Positions 35,281 through 44,290 of a stretch of 62,939 bases of DNA are shown here, piece after piece. The notes beneath the pieces are model-generated. The model saw only the letters and a program-made list of their open reading frames with translations. It was not told the DNA's origin and made no database searches. Both the position numbers and the translations under genes were made by a program. The stretch is from Methylococcaceae bacterium UBA7658 (GTDB lineage: Bacteria > Pseudomonadota > Gammaproteobacteria > Methylococcales > Methylomonadaceae): contig DLHW01000002.1 in assembly GCA_002483425.1 (NCBI GenBank), positions 44,915 through 107,853 of the forward strand, in the 5' to 3' direction. The stretch's first letter is position 1. Each line of letters begins with the position of its first letter.

Positions 35281-36369
35281 ATGACTAGCGACTCGTACTT
35301 TGTTAATACAAGGTTTTTAAAAGAACGGTTTACTCGTTTTTTACCGAATGCTCAAGCTTATTACTTAACGATCATTCTGTTGGTTAGTTTTGTCTTGATC
35401 TACTCGCTGTCGGATTTACTCAAGCCTGTTTATATTTCCATTGTGTTGGCTTATTTTCTCGAAGGGGTTGTCGCCAAAGTCGAATATATACGGGTGCCGC
35501 GTTGGCTTGCAGTCACTTTGGTTTTTTCTTGTTTTATGGCGGGTTTAGTTTATCTTTTGTTTTATCTTATGCCCTTAATTACCCAGCAGGCGATTGAATT
35601 AGTACAAAACAGTCCTTCATTTATCAGCCGGGTGCAAACTCAAATTATGCGTTTGCCGCATAAATATCCGCAGTATATTTCGCAAAATAGAATCCAGGAA
35701 ATCATGTTTACCGTGCAAAAGGAAATGCTTGTTTACGGTCAAAATTTGTTATCGGTTTCCGCAGCGTCGGTTATCGGTTTGGTGAGTGCGCTGGTGTATT
35801 TATTTTTGGTGCCGATGATGGTGTTCTTTTTCTTAAAGGACAAGCATCTGCTCGTTAATTGGGTGTTGCAGTATTTACCGAAAGACCGGCATTTAAGCGA
35901 AAGGGTTTGGGAAGAAATTGAAATGCAAATCGGCAATTACGTACGCGGAAAATTCACCGAAGTATTTCTATTGTGGATTGTCAGTTATCTGACTTATCAA
36001 GCAATGGGCTTAAATTATGCCATGTTGCTTTCGGTGTTGATGGGTTTATCGGTCATCATACCGTATATAGGCGCGACTTTGGTGACTTTCCCGGTTTTAC
36101 TGGTGGCTTATTTTCAATGGGGGTTGAGCAGCGATCACTTTATGTATGTAGCGATTGCCTACGCCATCATTCAAGCCTTGGACGGCGTTGTGCTGGTTCC
36201 GGTGCTGTTCTCGGAAGCCGTTAACTTGCACGCGCTCGCTATCATCATCGCAATTTTGTTTTTCGGCGGATTATGGGGCTTTTGGGGCGTGTTTTTAGCG
36301 ATCCCTTTGGCCACGGTCGTCAAAGCCGTTTTAACGGCTTGGCCGCAAATGGACAGCGCTTCCGGATAA
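35281..36369 (+). CDS. AI-2E family transporter (PerM-like)
   Basis: A 362-residue inner-membrane protein with about eight helices. The family pattern is visible: an N-terminal helix pair, a helical periplasmic segment (TQQAIELVQNSPSFISRVQ), then LVSALVYLFLVPMMVFFFLKDK, ALLSVLMGLSVIIPYIGATL (~255-275) and the C-terminal LFFGGLWGFWGVFLAIPLA. The family includes exporters of AI-2 and Na+/H+ antiporters, so the substrate is unknown. Convergent with trkH, with only 20 bp between the stops. Confidence 0.85.
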   Translation: MTSDSYFVNTRFLKERFTRFLPNAQAYYLTIILLVSFVLIYSLSDLLKPVYISIVLAYFLEGVVAKVEYIRVPRWLAVTLVFSCFMAGLVYLLFYLMPLITQQAIELVQNSPSFISRVQTQIMRLPHKYPQYISQNRIQEIMFTVQKEMLVYGQNLLSVSAASVIGLVSALVYLFLVPMMVFFFLKDKHLLVNWVLQYLPKDRHLSERVWEEIEMQIGNYVRGKFTEVFLLWIVSYLTYQAMGLNYAMLLSVLMGLSVIIPYIGATLVTFPVLLVAYFQWGLSSDHFMYVAIAYAIIQALDGVVLVPVLFSEAVNLHALAIIIAILFFGGLWGFWGVFLAIPLATVVKAVLTAWPQMDSASG

Positions 36370-36389
36370 TATCGCAGCGGCTTCGTGTC

Positions 36390-37847
36390 TTATTTACGCC
36401 AAAATTCCGGGACGAACAAAATAATAATCGAAAAAATTTGCACCCGTCCTAAAATCATTGCGAAGGCGCAAATCGATGTTTGCAAATCGCTTAGCGATGC
36501 GTAGTTGGTCGCAGGACCCACTTGATTGAGGCCAGGGCCTGCATTATTAAAACACGCGATGATGGCGGACAGCGCGGATACGAAATCGAGACCGGTCAGT
36601 AATAACGAGAACACCAGGATAACGACGCACATAAAATACAAAAAAATGAAGCCGGTGACCGAGGTGACGATATTGTTGCTGATGATGTTATCACCGATTC
36701 TAAGCGATCTAACCGCCGCCGGATGAATGAATTTGAACAGTTCTAGGCGGGTTTGTTTGAGCAAAATAATGGTTCTAATCATCCGGATGCCGCCGCCGGT
36801 CGAACCGGAAGACGCCGATAAACAGCTTAAAAACAACATCCACATCGGTACGAAGATAGGCCATTGATTAAAATCCTGGCTAGCGAAACCGCAATCCGTC
36901 GCTATGGTTACCAGATTGAACGTGGCGTGACGCAAAGCGGTGAAGAAGTCGGGGTAAGTGCCTCTATCCCACAAAATCCAAGCCGCTAAAACGCAACTGC
37001 CGAGTACAAGCGATAAAAATCCGCGCATTTCCATGTCGTCCAGATAAGGTTTGAGCGAGAGTTTCCGGATGACGACAAAGTGTGTGGCGAAATTAATCGC
37101 AGCCAGTAATTGAAAAACGGTTAGCACGATTTCAATTGGCAGGGAATTAAAATAACCGACGCTCGCATCATGTGTGGAAAAGCCGCCTAAACTCATGGCG
37201 GCAAAAGCGTGGCAAACGGCGTCGAACCAATTCATGCCGGCTAATTTCAACGCGACAATACACGCTATTGAAATGCCGGCATACACCAGCCACAATGCTT
37301 TGGCGGTTTGGGCGATACGCGGCGGCAGATCCGATTCTTTAACCGAGCCGGGCGCTTCGGCAATATACAACTGCATCCCGCCGATCCCCAAAATAGGCAA
37401 GATTGCAACCGCAAAAATAATGATTCCCATGCCTGCGATCCAATTAAGCTCATGCCGCCACAAATTAATAGACATTGGCAGTTGATCGAGTCCGCTAAAG
37501 GTTGTTGCGCCTGTTGTGGTCAGTCCAGAAACGGTTTCAAAATACGCGTCTGTGAAGCTCAACAAGGGCATTTGCAATAGCAAAGGGATCGTACAAAAGA
37601 CCGGTGTTACCGACCAGGCGATAGCCACCAATAAAAAGCCGGTTTGGCGGGTGACTTTTTTTGGCGCGCTCAAGGTGGGGAGAAACATCAAGGCCCCCGA
37701 TAACAGGGTAATTAAAGTACCGTTTAGAAAAGCGTGGGTTGCGCCGTCACCGGCAATGAAGGATGTTAATAGGCAGGTAGCCATTAGGCCGCCGCATCCT
37801 ATGGTAACAAGGCCGAAAACATGGATGATGGTAAAAATGACGTGCAT
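36390..37847 (-). CDS. trkH: Potassium uptake protein TrkH
   Basis: A 485-residue K+-translocating subunit with four M1-P-M2 repeats. Filter segments are visible at SGLTTTGATTFSG (~107-119), SLGGFSTHDASVGYF (~220), IATDCGFASQDFNQWP (~310) and NAGPGLNQVGP (~438), each with the expected Gly. It works with TrkA encoded 123 bp upstream on the same strand. Length matches E. coli TrkH (483). Confidence 0.93.
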   Translation of the reverse strand: MHVIFTIIHVFGLVTIGCGGLMATCLLTSFIAGDGATHAFLNGTLITLLSGALMFLPTLSAPKKVTRQTGFLLVAIAWSVTPVFCTIPLLLQMPLLSFTDAYFETVSGLTTTGATTFSGLDQLPMSINLWRHELNWIAGMGIIIFAVAILPILGIGGMQLYIAEAPGSVKESDLPPRIAQTAKALWLVYAGISIACIVALKLAGMNWFDAVCHAFAAMSLGGFSTHDASVGYFNSLPIEIVLTVFQLLAAINFATHFVVIRKLSLKPYLDDMEMRGFLSLVLGSCVLAAWILWDRGTYPDFFTALRHATFNLVTIATDCGFASQDFNQWPIFVPMWMLFLSCLSASSGSTGGGIRMIRTIILLKQTRLELFKFIHPAAVRSLRIGDNIISNNIVTSVTGFIFLYFMCVVILVFSLLLTGLDFVSALSAIIACFNNAGPGLNQVGPATNYASLSDLQTSICAFAMILGRVQIFSIIILFVPEFWRK

Positions 37848-37970
37848 ATTGCGGGATTAAAATTGGTGGCTAACAGTTAATTCGCACGGACGGTTTATTT
37901 ATCTCATAATCCGGGTGTTTAAGTCCTTCCGCGCTTATTTTTAAGGCGGGATAATTATTAGTGTTAATTG

Positions 37971-39338
37971 TTATTTCCCGAGCGGCTGAAAATTTTTCTC
38001 GATGTTGGTGACTAATTTTTTTTCCATAGCGAACATCACAACATGGTCGTTTTCTTCAAATACGGTATCGTGATGGATTTCGATTACCTGTTGATTGCGG
38101 ATTAATGCGCCCAGCACAATACCGGAAGGGAAATGGATAGCGTCAACACGTTTTCCGACGACACAATAAGACGTGTCGTTATCGTGAGCAACCGCTTCGA
38201 TGGCTTCCGCCGTGCCGCCGCATAAAGAGCTGACCTGGGCGACGTCCCCTTTGCGTAAGTACTTTAATATACTGCCCAAGGTTTCTTGGTTGGGCAATAC
38301 GGCGACATCGATGCCTGTGCCGGGCAGCAATTTAGTATACGAAATATGATTGAGCAGGCAGATCGTCTTGCGCGCGCCTAGGCTTTTTGCTAACGATGCA
38401 GAAATAATATTGACGCCGTCGTTATCGGTAATAGCACAAAATAGGTCGGCACTATCGATCGATTCGTCGAGCAATAGCGTTTCATCGGCGCAATCGCCTT
38501 TTAAAATGACCGTTTTAAGAAGCTCATTGGCGATCTTCTTGGCGCGTTTAGGATCTTTTTCTATGATTTTGACTTGATGGTCGTTCTCGAGCGCCAAGCC
38601 TAGCCGTTTCCCGACATGGCCGCCGCCCGCGATTATAATGCGTTTGATAGGCGCTTCCAGCCGGTGAAGTTCCTTTAAAACCCGCCTGACTTCTTCTCGC
38701 GGCGATACGAAAAAGACTTCGTCGCCCGCATTGATAACGGCTTGACCGTTGACATGGAGCGGCTTTCCTTGCCGGAAGATGGCGACCACGCGAATTTTGC
38801 TGTTCGCTAAGCGTTCGCTCAAATCCTTGATTTTTTTGCCGGTTAAAAATGCAAATTCGGAGACTTTCACCGAAAATAATTTAACCAGTCCGCCAGCGAA
38901 TTCCGAAATGTGCAATACGCCGGGAAAGTCGATCAAATTACGGATGTATTCCATCACGATCATTTCAGGGCTGATGACATGATCGATGGCAATGCCTTTG
39001 GTGTGAAATAACTCCGGATGTTTGAGATAGTCGATTGCTCTGACCCGGGCAATCGTCTTTGGCCGGGTATACAAGGCATTGATAATAATACAGGCCAGCA
39101 TATTCGTTTCGTCGCTGTCCGTTACGGCGATAACGATGTCGGTATCGTGAATGCCGGCTTGTTCGAGAACGCTGGGATGAGCGGCGTTGCCGGCTACGGT
39201 GGCGATATCGAAACGCTCTTTCAGCGAGTCGAGGAGTAGCGGCTTCATGTCCACCACCATAATGTCGTTTTCTTCGCTCGCCAAGGCGGCAGCCACAGCG
39301 GACCCTGTTACTCCGGCGCCAAGAATAAGAATTTTCAT
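37971..39338 (-). CDS. trkA: Trk system regulatory NAD-binding protein TrkA
   Basis: A 455-residue cytoplasmic gating protein with two RCK units. Rossmann N domains start MKILILGAGVTGSAVAAAL and (~232) IIIAGGGHVGKRLGLAL, each followed by an acidic residue at the end of the second strand. TrkA_C domains follow at ~140-225 and ~370-450. Length equals E. coli TrkA (458). It binds NAD(H)/ATP and controls TrkH downstream. Confidence 0.94.
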   Translation of the reverse strand: MKILILGAGVTGSAVAAALASEENDIMVVDMKPLLLDSLKERFDIATVAGNAAHPSVLEQAGIHDTDIVIAVTDSDETNMLACIIINALYTRPKTIARVRAIDYLKHPELFHTKGIAIDHVISPEMIVMEYIRNLIDFPGVLHISEFAGGLVKLFSVKVSEFAFLTGKKIKDLSERLANSKIRVVAIFRQGKPLHVNGQAVINAGDEVFFVSPREEVRRVLKELHRLEAPIKRIIIAGGGHVGKRLGLALENDHQVKIIEKDPKRAKKIANELLKTVILKGDCADETLLLDESIDSADLFCAITDNDGVNIISASLAKSLGARKTICLLNHISYTKLLPGTGIDVAVLPNQETLGSILKYLRKGDVAQVSSLCGGTAEAIEAVAHDNDTSYCVVGKRVDAIHFPSGIVLGALIRNQQVIEIHHDTVFEENDHVVMFAMEKKLVTNIEKNFQPLGK

Positions 39339-39445
39339 CTAAGTTCTATTATCGATACACAATTCATGGGTGGCGTATTTTACTGATTATGAACCCTAAA
39401 TACTATCTGAATATTAAAGATGACCGCCAGGCGGATTTGGAAAAA

Positions 39446-39991
39446 TTATTCGGCTTTATACAGCCAAGTTTGCACTTCATCGGCAGCTTCTTTAGTTAAG
39501 AGAGAGAACGCAGCGACAGCGCCTTTGGCATCGGCGGAGGGGCAAGGTTTTTGTAACAGAAAATCTTTTGTCCGAGGATTATTTTTATTACCGTTCCGGT
39601 CACTGATCGCGTGAAAGCGGATCGTCGCTTTAGCGCGGCCCGGCGCTTCGAATTGCTGTTCAAAGGCTTGCAATTGAATCGTTATTGGAGCCGGCCATTG
39701 TTTTCCGTGAGTCTCGAATAGCGGTTGCAACAACTCGTGCGGCGGAGCGAGCCATTGGTCGAGCGAATAAAAGCGGACTTGCGTCGGCTCGGCATACAAT
39801 AGCCGGTAGCGGATTCGAGTATCGCTTAGCCACATTGGGGCCTCTACCGTGACTTTCGATTGCGTTAACGGATAGCTCTCCGGCGATAATGCAGGATAGC
39901 CGAAATCATGGACGGCTACAGGTTGAGCTTGGGGCAGGATAGAGCAGCCGTTCAACATTAATGCTACTAGGGTGGCGACTAAAGCTTTCAT
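39446..39991 (-). CDS. MCE-transport auxiliary lipoprotein (PqiC-like)
   Basis: A 181-residue protein with a lipobox LNGCS (~16) and the ABC-type transport auxiliary (PqiC/DUF330) pattern: early AVHDFGYP, then ARIRYRLLYAEP-like WLSDTRIRYRLLY, and LQAFEQQFEAPGRA. These lipoproteins sit at the outer membrane end of MCE lipid-transport systems. It overlaps the MCE gene by 4 nt and is the last gene of the operon. Confidence 0.8.
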   Translation of the reverse strand: MKALVATLVALMLNGCSILPQAQPVAVHDFGYPALSPESYPLTQSKVTVEAPMWLSDTRIRYRLLYAEPTQVRFYSLDQWLAPPHELLQPLFETHGKQWPAPITIQLQAFEQQFEAPGRAKATIRFHAISDRNGNKNNPRTKDFLLQKPCPSADAKGAVAAFSLLTKEAADEVQTWLYKAE

Positions 39992-40905
39992 TCGGGTTCC
40001 TCGTAGCCAGGTTCGCCGGGACCTGGCGTTTGTTGTTGCGGTCCCAGCAAGACGGATTGCGGATTTCTTTCTAAAGCTAAGGCTAATTTTTTAACCTGCT
40101 CGGAAGTGGCGCGCATTTCGTTAATCAATTCATTAATTTTGGGCAATGTTTTTCGTCCGAAGGAGCTTGCCGCTTCGTTGCCGGAATCGGCGACGGTGCC
40201 GGCCTTTTTACTCAGTTCCGACGTTTCTTTGCTCAAGTTTCGAAGGTCGCCCGCTAGACTGTCGATATTTTTAAGGGTTTTCCGGGCGTCTGCAGTCAAT
40301 GCGGGAATACCGGCTAGCGCCGTATCGACGCTTTTTTCCAAGTCGGCCAGTTTGCCGCTCAGTGTTTTTAGATTGGAGAGAATGCCGACAATGTTCTTTT
40401 CATTCTCTTCATTCAATAAGCTGCTTAAGCGGATCATTAGATGGTCCGCTTTTTTGAGCAATTCATCGCCGGAATCCAGCAATCTATCGGTCACGGAAGG
40501 TAGCAAGGGAATACGATTGGCGGGGTCGCCGTCGCCCGGCGGCATCTTCTCGGATATTTTACCGGAGTCCCTAAGCTCCAATTGCGTCAGGCCGGTGACG
40601 CCTTTTAATTGCAGTGTGGCGTAAACGCCCCTGGTGAACATGATGTTTTTATCCACCTCAATCTTGATAAGGATGATGCCTGCATTTTTAGGATCGAACC
40701 TAATATGCAACACCTTGCCCACCGCGATACCTCGATAAAACACAGTCGATTCTGGATTCAGCCCCGACACTGCGGCTTGGGTGGCAACGACATAGCTATC
40801 CCGTTCCCGCTCCAGATGGCCTAGCCAATAGACGATGCTTGTTGTTGCCGAAATCAGGATCACCATGAACAAGCCGGACAGCAAGGCGCGGTTGTTTTTA
40901 CCCAT
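39988..40905 (-). CDS. MCE/MlaD-family lipid transport protein
   Basis: About 305 residues from the ATG at 40905, whose codon overlaps the end of the ATPase gene by 8 nt; an in-frame ATG at 40971 lies within that gene and is less likely. One N-terminal helix (LLSGLFMVILISATTSIVYWL) precedes one MCE domain (~38-115; SGLNPESTVFYRGIAVGKV). A long alpha-helical coiled region follows (~130-285), with repeated Leu/Lys heptads and no second MCE domain. Such proteins form hexameric rings or needles carrying phospholipids between membranes. The long C-terminal helix resembles the tubular LetB/PqiB/YebT-like type rather than the 183-residue E. coli MlaD. Confidence 0.87.
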   Translation of the reverse strand: MGKNNRALLSGLFMVILISATTSIVYWLGHLERERDSYVVATQAAVSGLNPESTVFYRGIAVGKVLHIRFDPKNAGIILIKIEVDKNIMFTRGVYATLQLKGVTGLTQLELRDSGKISEKMPPGDGDPANRIPLLPSVTDRLLDSGDELLKKADHLMIRLSSLLNEENEKNIVGILSNLKTLSGKLADLEKSVDTALAGIPALTADARKTLKNIDSLAGDLRNLSKETSELSKKAGTVADSGNEAASSFGRKTLPKINELINEMRATSEQVKKLALALERNPQSVLLGPQQQTPGPGEPGYEEPE

Positions 40906-41683
40906 TGAGTTTCTCCGGCTGATATTGGAACACGCGCCGGGCGCGTTGATTATGGAAAAACCGCTGTGCAAAAGGGTGCGGATTCGCCATGACTTCGGCC
41001 AATGTGCCGAACGCTACCAACTGCTGATCCGCCAGTACCGCAACCTGAGTGCATAAGTCGCGCAATATATCCAAATCGTGCGTCACTAAAATCACCGTAA
41101 AATTCAAATCCCGGTGTAGCCCGGACAACAAATCGACAAAATCTTGGCTGGAAATCGGATCAAGCCCCGAAGTCGGCTCATCGAGTAATAATAAGCTCGG
41201 TTCTAAAATTAATGTACGGGCCAAGGCGACTCGTTTAGTCATACCGCCGGACAAGTCGGACGGTTTCAACCAAGCGTCCTGCGCTTGCAAGCCGACATTT
41301 GCCAGTTTCATGAATACCAAATGCTTAATGAATTCCTCGTCAGCCACGCCCAATTCCCGTAACGGAAAAGCAATGTTTTCAAACACGTCCAGTACGCTGA
41401 ACAAAGCGCCTTTCTGGAACAACACGCCGCAATGGTTGCGTAAACGCTGGCCGTGGCTGTGCGATACATCCCGCAATGATTCGCCCATGACCACTATTTC
41501 ACCTTGGCTGGGGATTTGCAAGCCGATAATTTCACGCAGCAACACGGTCTTACCGCAACCGGATGCACCAACCAAACCAAGGATTTCACCTTGCGGTAAC
41601 GCAAGGTTGATGTCCTTATGAACGATTTTATCGCCGAACCGGGTCCAGATGTGCTCCATGCGGACGGCATAAGGCGCGCTCAT
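40898..41683 (-). CDS. MlaF-like ATP-binding protein of MCE transporter
   Basis: A 261-residue ABC ATPase with Walker A GASGCGKTVLL (~37), Q-loop FQKGALFS, signature DLSGGMTKRVALAR (~142), Walker B LLLDEPTSGLDP and switch VTHDLD. The FQKGALF and LSGGM variants are characteristic of the MlaF/Mkl group. It overlaps the permease gene by 4 nt (ATGA) and the MCE gene by 8 nt. Confidence 0.92.
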   Translation of the reverse strand: MSAPYAVRMEHIWTRFGDKIVHKDINLALPQGEILGLVGASGCGKTVLLREIIGLQIPSQGEIVVMGESLRDVSHSHGQRLRNHCGVLFQKGALFSVLDVFENIAFPLRELGVADEEFIKHLVFMKLANVGLQAQDAWLKPSDLSGGMTKRVALARTLILEPSLLLLDEPTSGLDPISSQDFVDLLSGLHRDLNFTVILVTHDLDILRDLCTQVAVLADQQLVAFGTLAEVMANPHPFAQRFFHNQRARRVFQYQPEKLNG

Positions 41684-42798
41684 GGCATTCCCACGTCCAT
41701 AAACAAGATAGCGAACAGCGCATCGACCATAATCACTACCGTTATAGCCGCCACGACCGAATTGGTCGTCTCGTTACCTAAACTTTCGGTGTTAGGTTTG
41801 ATCCGGAACCCGAAATGGCAGGCAATGAGCGCGATCATCAAGCCGAACACGGCGCTTTTACCTAAACCGATAAAGAGATTCAGCAGAGGCACGGCATCGG
41901 GCAGTTTCAACAAAAATTGCTCATAGCTGATATCCAGGGTATTTTGCGCCGAAAACATACCGCCGATTAAAGCAGCCGAGCTGGTCCAAACGCTCAACAA
42001 GGGCATTGCCATTGTTAATGCCGCGACCTTGGGTAAGGTGAGCCGTAGCGAATGCGAAATGCCCATTGCCGACAAGGCGTCCAGTTCCTCGGTTACGCGC
42101 ATAATGCCGATTTGCGCCGTCATCGCCGAACCGGAACGGCCAGCGACTAGGATGGCGGCCAAGAGCGGGCCGAGTTCGCGGATAACGCTCAACCCAAGAA
42201 TATCGATAATATATATCTCAGCTCCAAACAGTTTCAATTGCAAGGCCGACAGGTAACTGAGCACGATGCCGATCAAAAAACCCACCAGCGCCGTAATGCC
42301 CAGCGCCCGTACGCCGGCTTCGAAGATGGTGATGGATATTTCCGCCCACGGAATATCGCCAGGATGCCTTAACAGATGAGTTATATCCAGCAACAGTTGA
42401 CCCAGCAGTGTGACGAAATTCAGCAGTTGTCCGAGCACATCCAAGATTAATTGCGACAGGTAAACCGTTGCTTGTTCAGCGGAAAAGTGCGATGGCGCTG
42501 AAACCGGTACTGTCTGCGTTTGCCATTTATTGATAAGGCGCAAATGCTCCGGTTTTAAGTTTAATCCGGCAGGCAGTTTTCGCCCCCACACTTGCCATAA
42601 CCATAAGGCGGTGGCGTTATCCAGCACGTTAATCGAATGCATATCCCATGCTAGCTTGGGATTAACCGCAGCTTGCTTGAGTTCTTTTTGCAAAGCAGAC
42701 TCACTCATAAGGTTGCTCAGCGTCCAATCTCCGGATAGCCGGATTAAAACGGTTGCGTCTTCCTGTATAGATATCTCAAAGGTTGGTTGGGAATTCAA
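41680..42798 (-). CDS. MlaE-family permease with fused STAS domain
   Basis: A 372-residue protein. Residues 1-~100 form a STAS domain (an MlaB-like module, with the ATVLIRLSGDWTLSN opening and DMHSINVLDNATALWLW). Residues ~125-372 are the MlaE permease, with PRELGPLLAAILVAGRSGSAM-type segment (~210-230), EELDALSAMG and five to six helices. The fusion replaces separate MlaB and MlaE. No MlaC is encoded in the operon. The start codon is apparently TTG without a clear ribosome-binding site, so the first residues are uncertain. First gene of the four-gene MCE operon. Confidence 0.9.
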   Translation of the reverse strand: MNSQPTFEISIQEDATVLIRLSGDWTLSNLMSESALQKELKQAAVNPKLAWDMHSINVLDNATALWLWQVWGRKLPAGLNLKPEHLRLINKWQTQTVPVSAPSHFSAEQATVYLSQLILDVLGQLLNFVTLLGQLLLDITHLLRHPGDIPWAEISITIFEAGVRALGITALVGFLIGIVLSYLSALQLKLFGAEIYIIDILGLSVIRELGPLLAAILVAGRSGSAMTAQIGIMRVTEELDALSAMGISHSLRLTLPKVAALTMAMPLLSVWTSSAALIGGMFSAQNTLDISYEQFLLKLPDAVPLLNLFIGLGKSAVFGLMIALIACHFGFRIKPNTESLGNETTNSVVAAITVVIMVDALFAILFMDVGMP

Positions 42799-43085
42799 TA
42801 GTTTATACGAGTGGAAGCGATTGAGTCTTTATCGATGATTTTAATCATTATGCCTCAAGAAAAATCTAGTCTAACTGAAATTTTGGCTAAGCGATGGTTA
42901 CCGGGCAATTATTTTTTGAAACAGCAATTTATTGATTCGTCCTTATGAAGTTTTAACTTCTGCTCGACCTTATAAATCAATAAGGTCATAAATGCTCATC
43001 GAGTATTGAGATCGTAGGCAAACGCTTCCGTATAGGCAGGTTACATAATGGGATTGGATAGGAGTTTTTATAATATCCGGTCATT

Positions 43086-44150
43086 TCAATCAAAAAGATC
43101 AAACTGTCCATGCAATGGCTGAGGTCTGAATAGACGAGTGTTGAAGACGGGCGTCCCTGGAAACGCCAGTTTTTTCATAGCCAGTTGAAAACGTTGGGCA
43201 AGCAAGTCGGCATATACTCCCGTACCGCGCATCCGGCTGCCAAACGTAGAATCATAAGCCTTGCCACCGCGTGAGTCGTAAACACGGTTCAATATATGAT
43301 TTGCTTTCAACGGCTCATGGGTTTGCAGCCATTCGGCAAATAAATCTTTGAGTTCGTGCGGCAAACGCAACAACACATAACCCGCATCCACTGCCCCTGT
43401 GTCCCGGCTTAGCTGCAAGATATTTTCGAGTTCGTGATCGTTAAGGATGGGGATTAGCGGCGCGACCAAAACCGATACTGGAATGCCCACTTCTGCTAAG
43501 GCAGCTAGCGTTTGCAATCGTCTCTTGGGAGCTGCGGCGCGAGGCTCTAAGCGGCGCGCTAAATCGGGGTTTAAGGTGGTGATTGATAGACAAATTTGAA
43601 CCAGATTATCCTTAGCCATTGAAGCTAACAAATCCAAATCGCGTTCAATCAAGGAAGATTTGGTCACAATCGAAACCGGGTGGCGGGCTTCATGTAACAC
43701 TTCAAGCAGCCGCCTAGTCAATTTTAATTGCCGCTCGACAGGTTGATAAGCATCGGTGTTGATGCCGAGTGCGACGGGCGCAGAGCGGTAATTTTTTGCC
43801 GATAACTCGGCGCTTAATAACTCCGGTGCATCGGGTTTGTAAAACAACTTGGTTTCAAAATCCAACCCAGGCGACAAGCCCAAATAAGCATGGCTGGGAC
43901 GGGCAAAACAATAAGCACAACCGTGTTCGCAACCACGGTAAGGGTTGATCGAACGGTCAAATGGCACGTCAGGCGATTGGTTATAAGTGATGACCGTTTT
44001 TGCCGTATCGACGAACAACTGGGTGGGGATTTTCTCACGAAATTGGTCGTCGTTTTCCCAGCCGTCATCAAAATCTTCCTTAACCAGTGCCTCAAACCGC
44101 CCCGTTGGATTACTTAACGCCCCCCGGCCTTTTTTCAGTTGTATTGGCAT
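43086..44150 (-). CDS. PA0069-family radical SAM protein
   Basis: A 354-residue protein starting at the ATG at 44150 (a TTG two codons earlier is possible). The radical SAM cluster motif CEHGCAYCF (CxxxCxxC, ~75-83) follows NPYRGCEHGC. Family marks include LGINTDAYQPVERQ, TKSSLIERD and the late FGSRMRGTGVYADLL. These are relatives of DNA spore-photoproduct lyase-like proteins, with unknown substrate. The gene stands alone. Length is typical for the PA0069 family. Confidence 0.9.
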   Translation of the reverse strand: MPIQLKKGRGALSNPTGRFEALVKEDFDDGWENDDQFREKIPTQLFVDTAKTVITYNQSPDVPFDRSINPYRGCEHGCAYCFARPSHAYLGLSPGLDFETKLFYKPDAPELLSAELSAKNYRSAPVALGINTDAYQPVERQLKLTRRLLEVLHEARHPVSIVTKSSLIERDLDLLASMAKDNLVQICLSITTLNPDLARRLEPRAAAPKRRLQTLAALAEVGIPVSVLVAPLIPILNDHELENILQLSRDTGAVDAGYVLLRLPHELKDLFAEWLQTHEPLKANHILNRVYDSRGGKAYDSTFGSRMRGTGVYADLLAQRFQLAMKKLAFPGTPVFNTRLFRPQPLHGQFDLFD

Positions 44151-44290
44151 AGTCAACTTATGCTTAAAATTCTATGGGTAGACTTAAGATCTTGGGTAAA
44201 GTTTTGACGAAATTTTATCCTAAATAAAATCTTACTAACGCCATCCCGTTTGTATCAAATATGGCTTAAATTCAGACTCTCTTTATAAAT

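Noticed and set aside
41049..41621. 190-codon plus-strand frame
   Set aside because: Antisense to the MlaF-like ATPase, whose motifs are complete; composition is that of a shadow frame.
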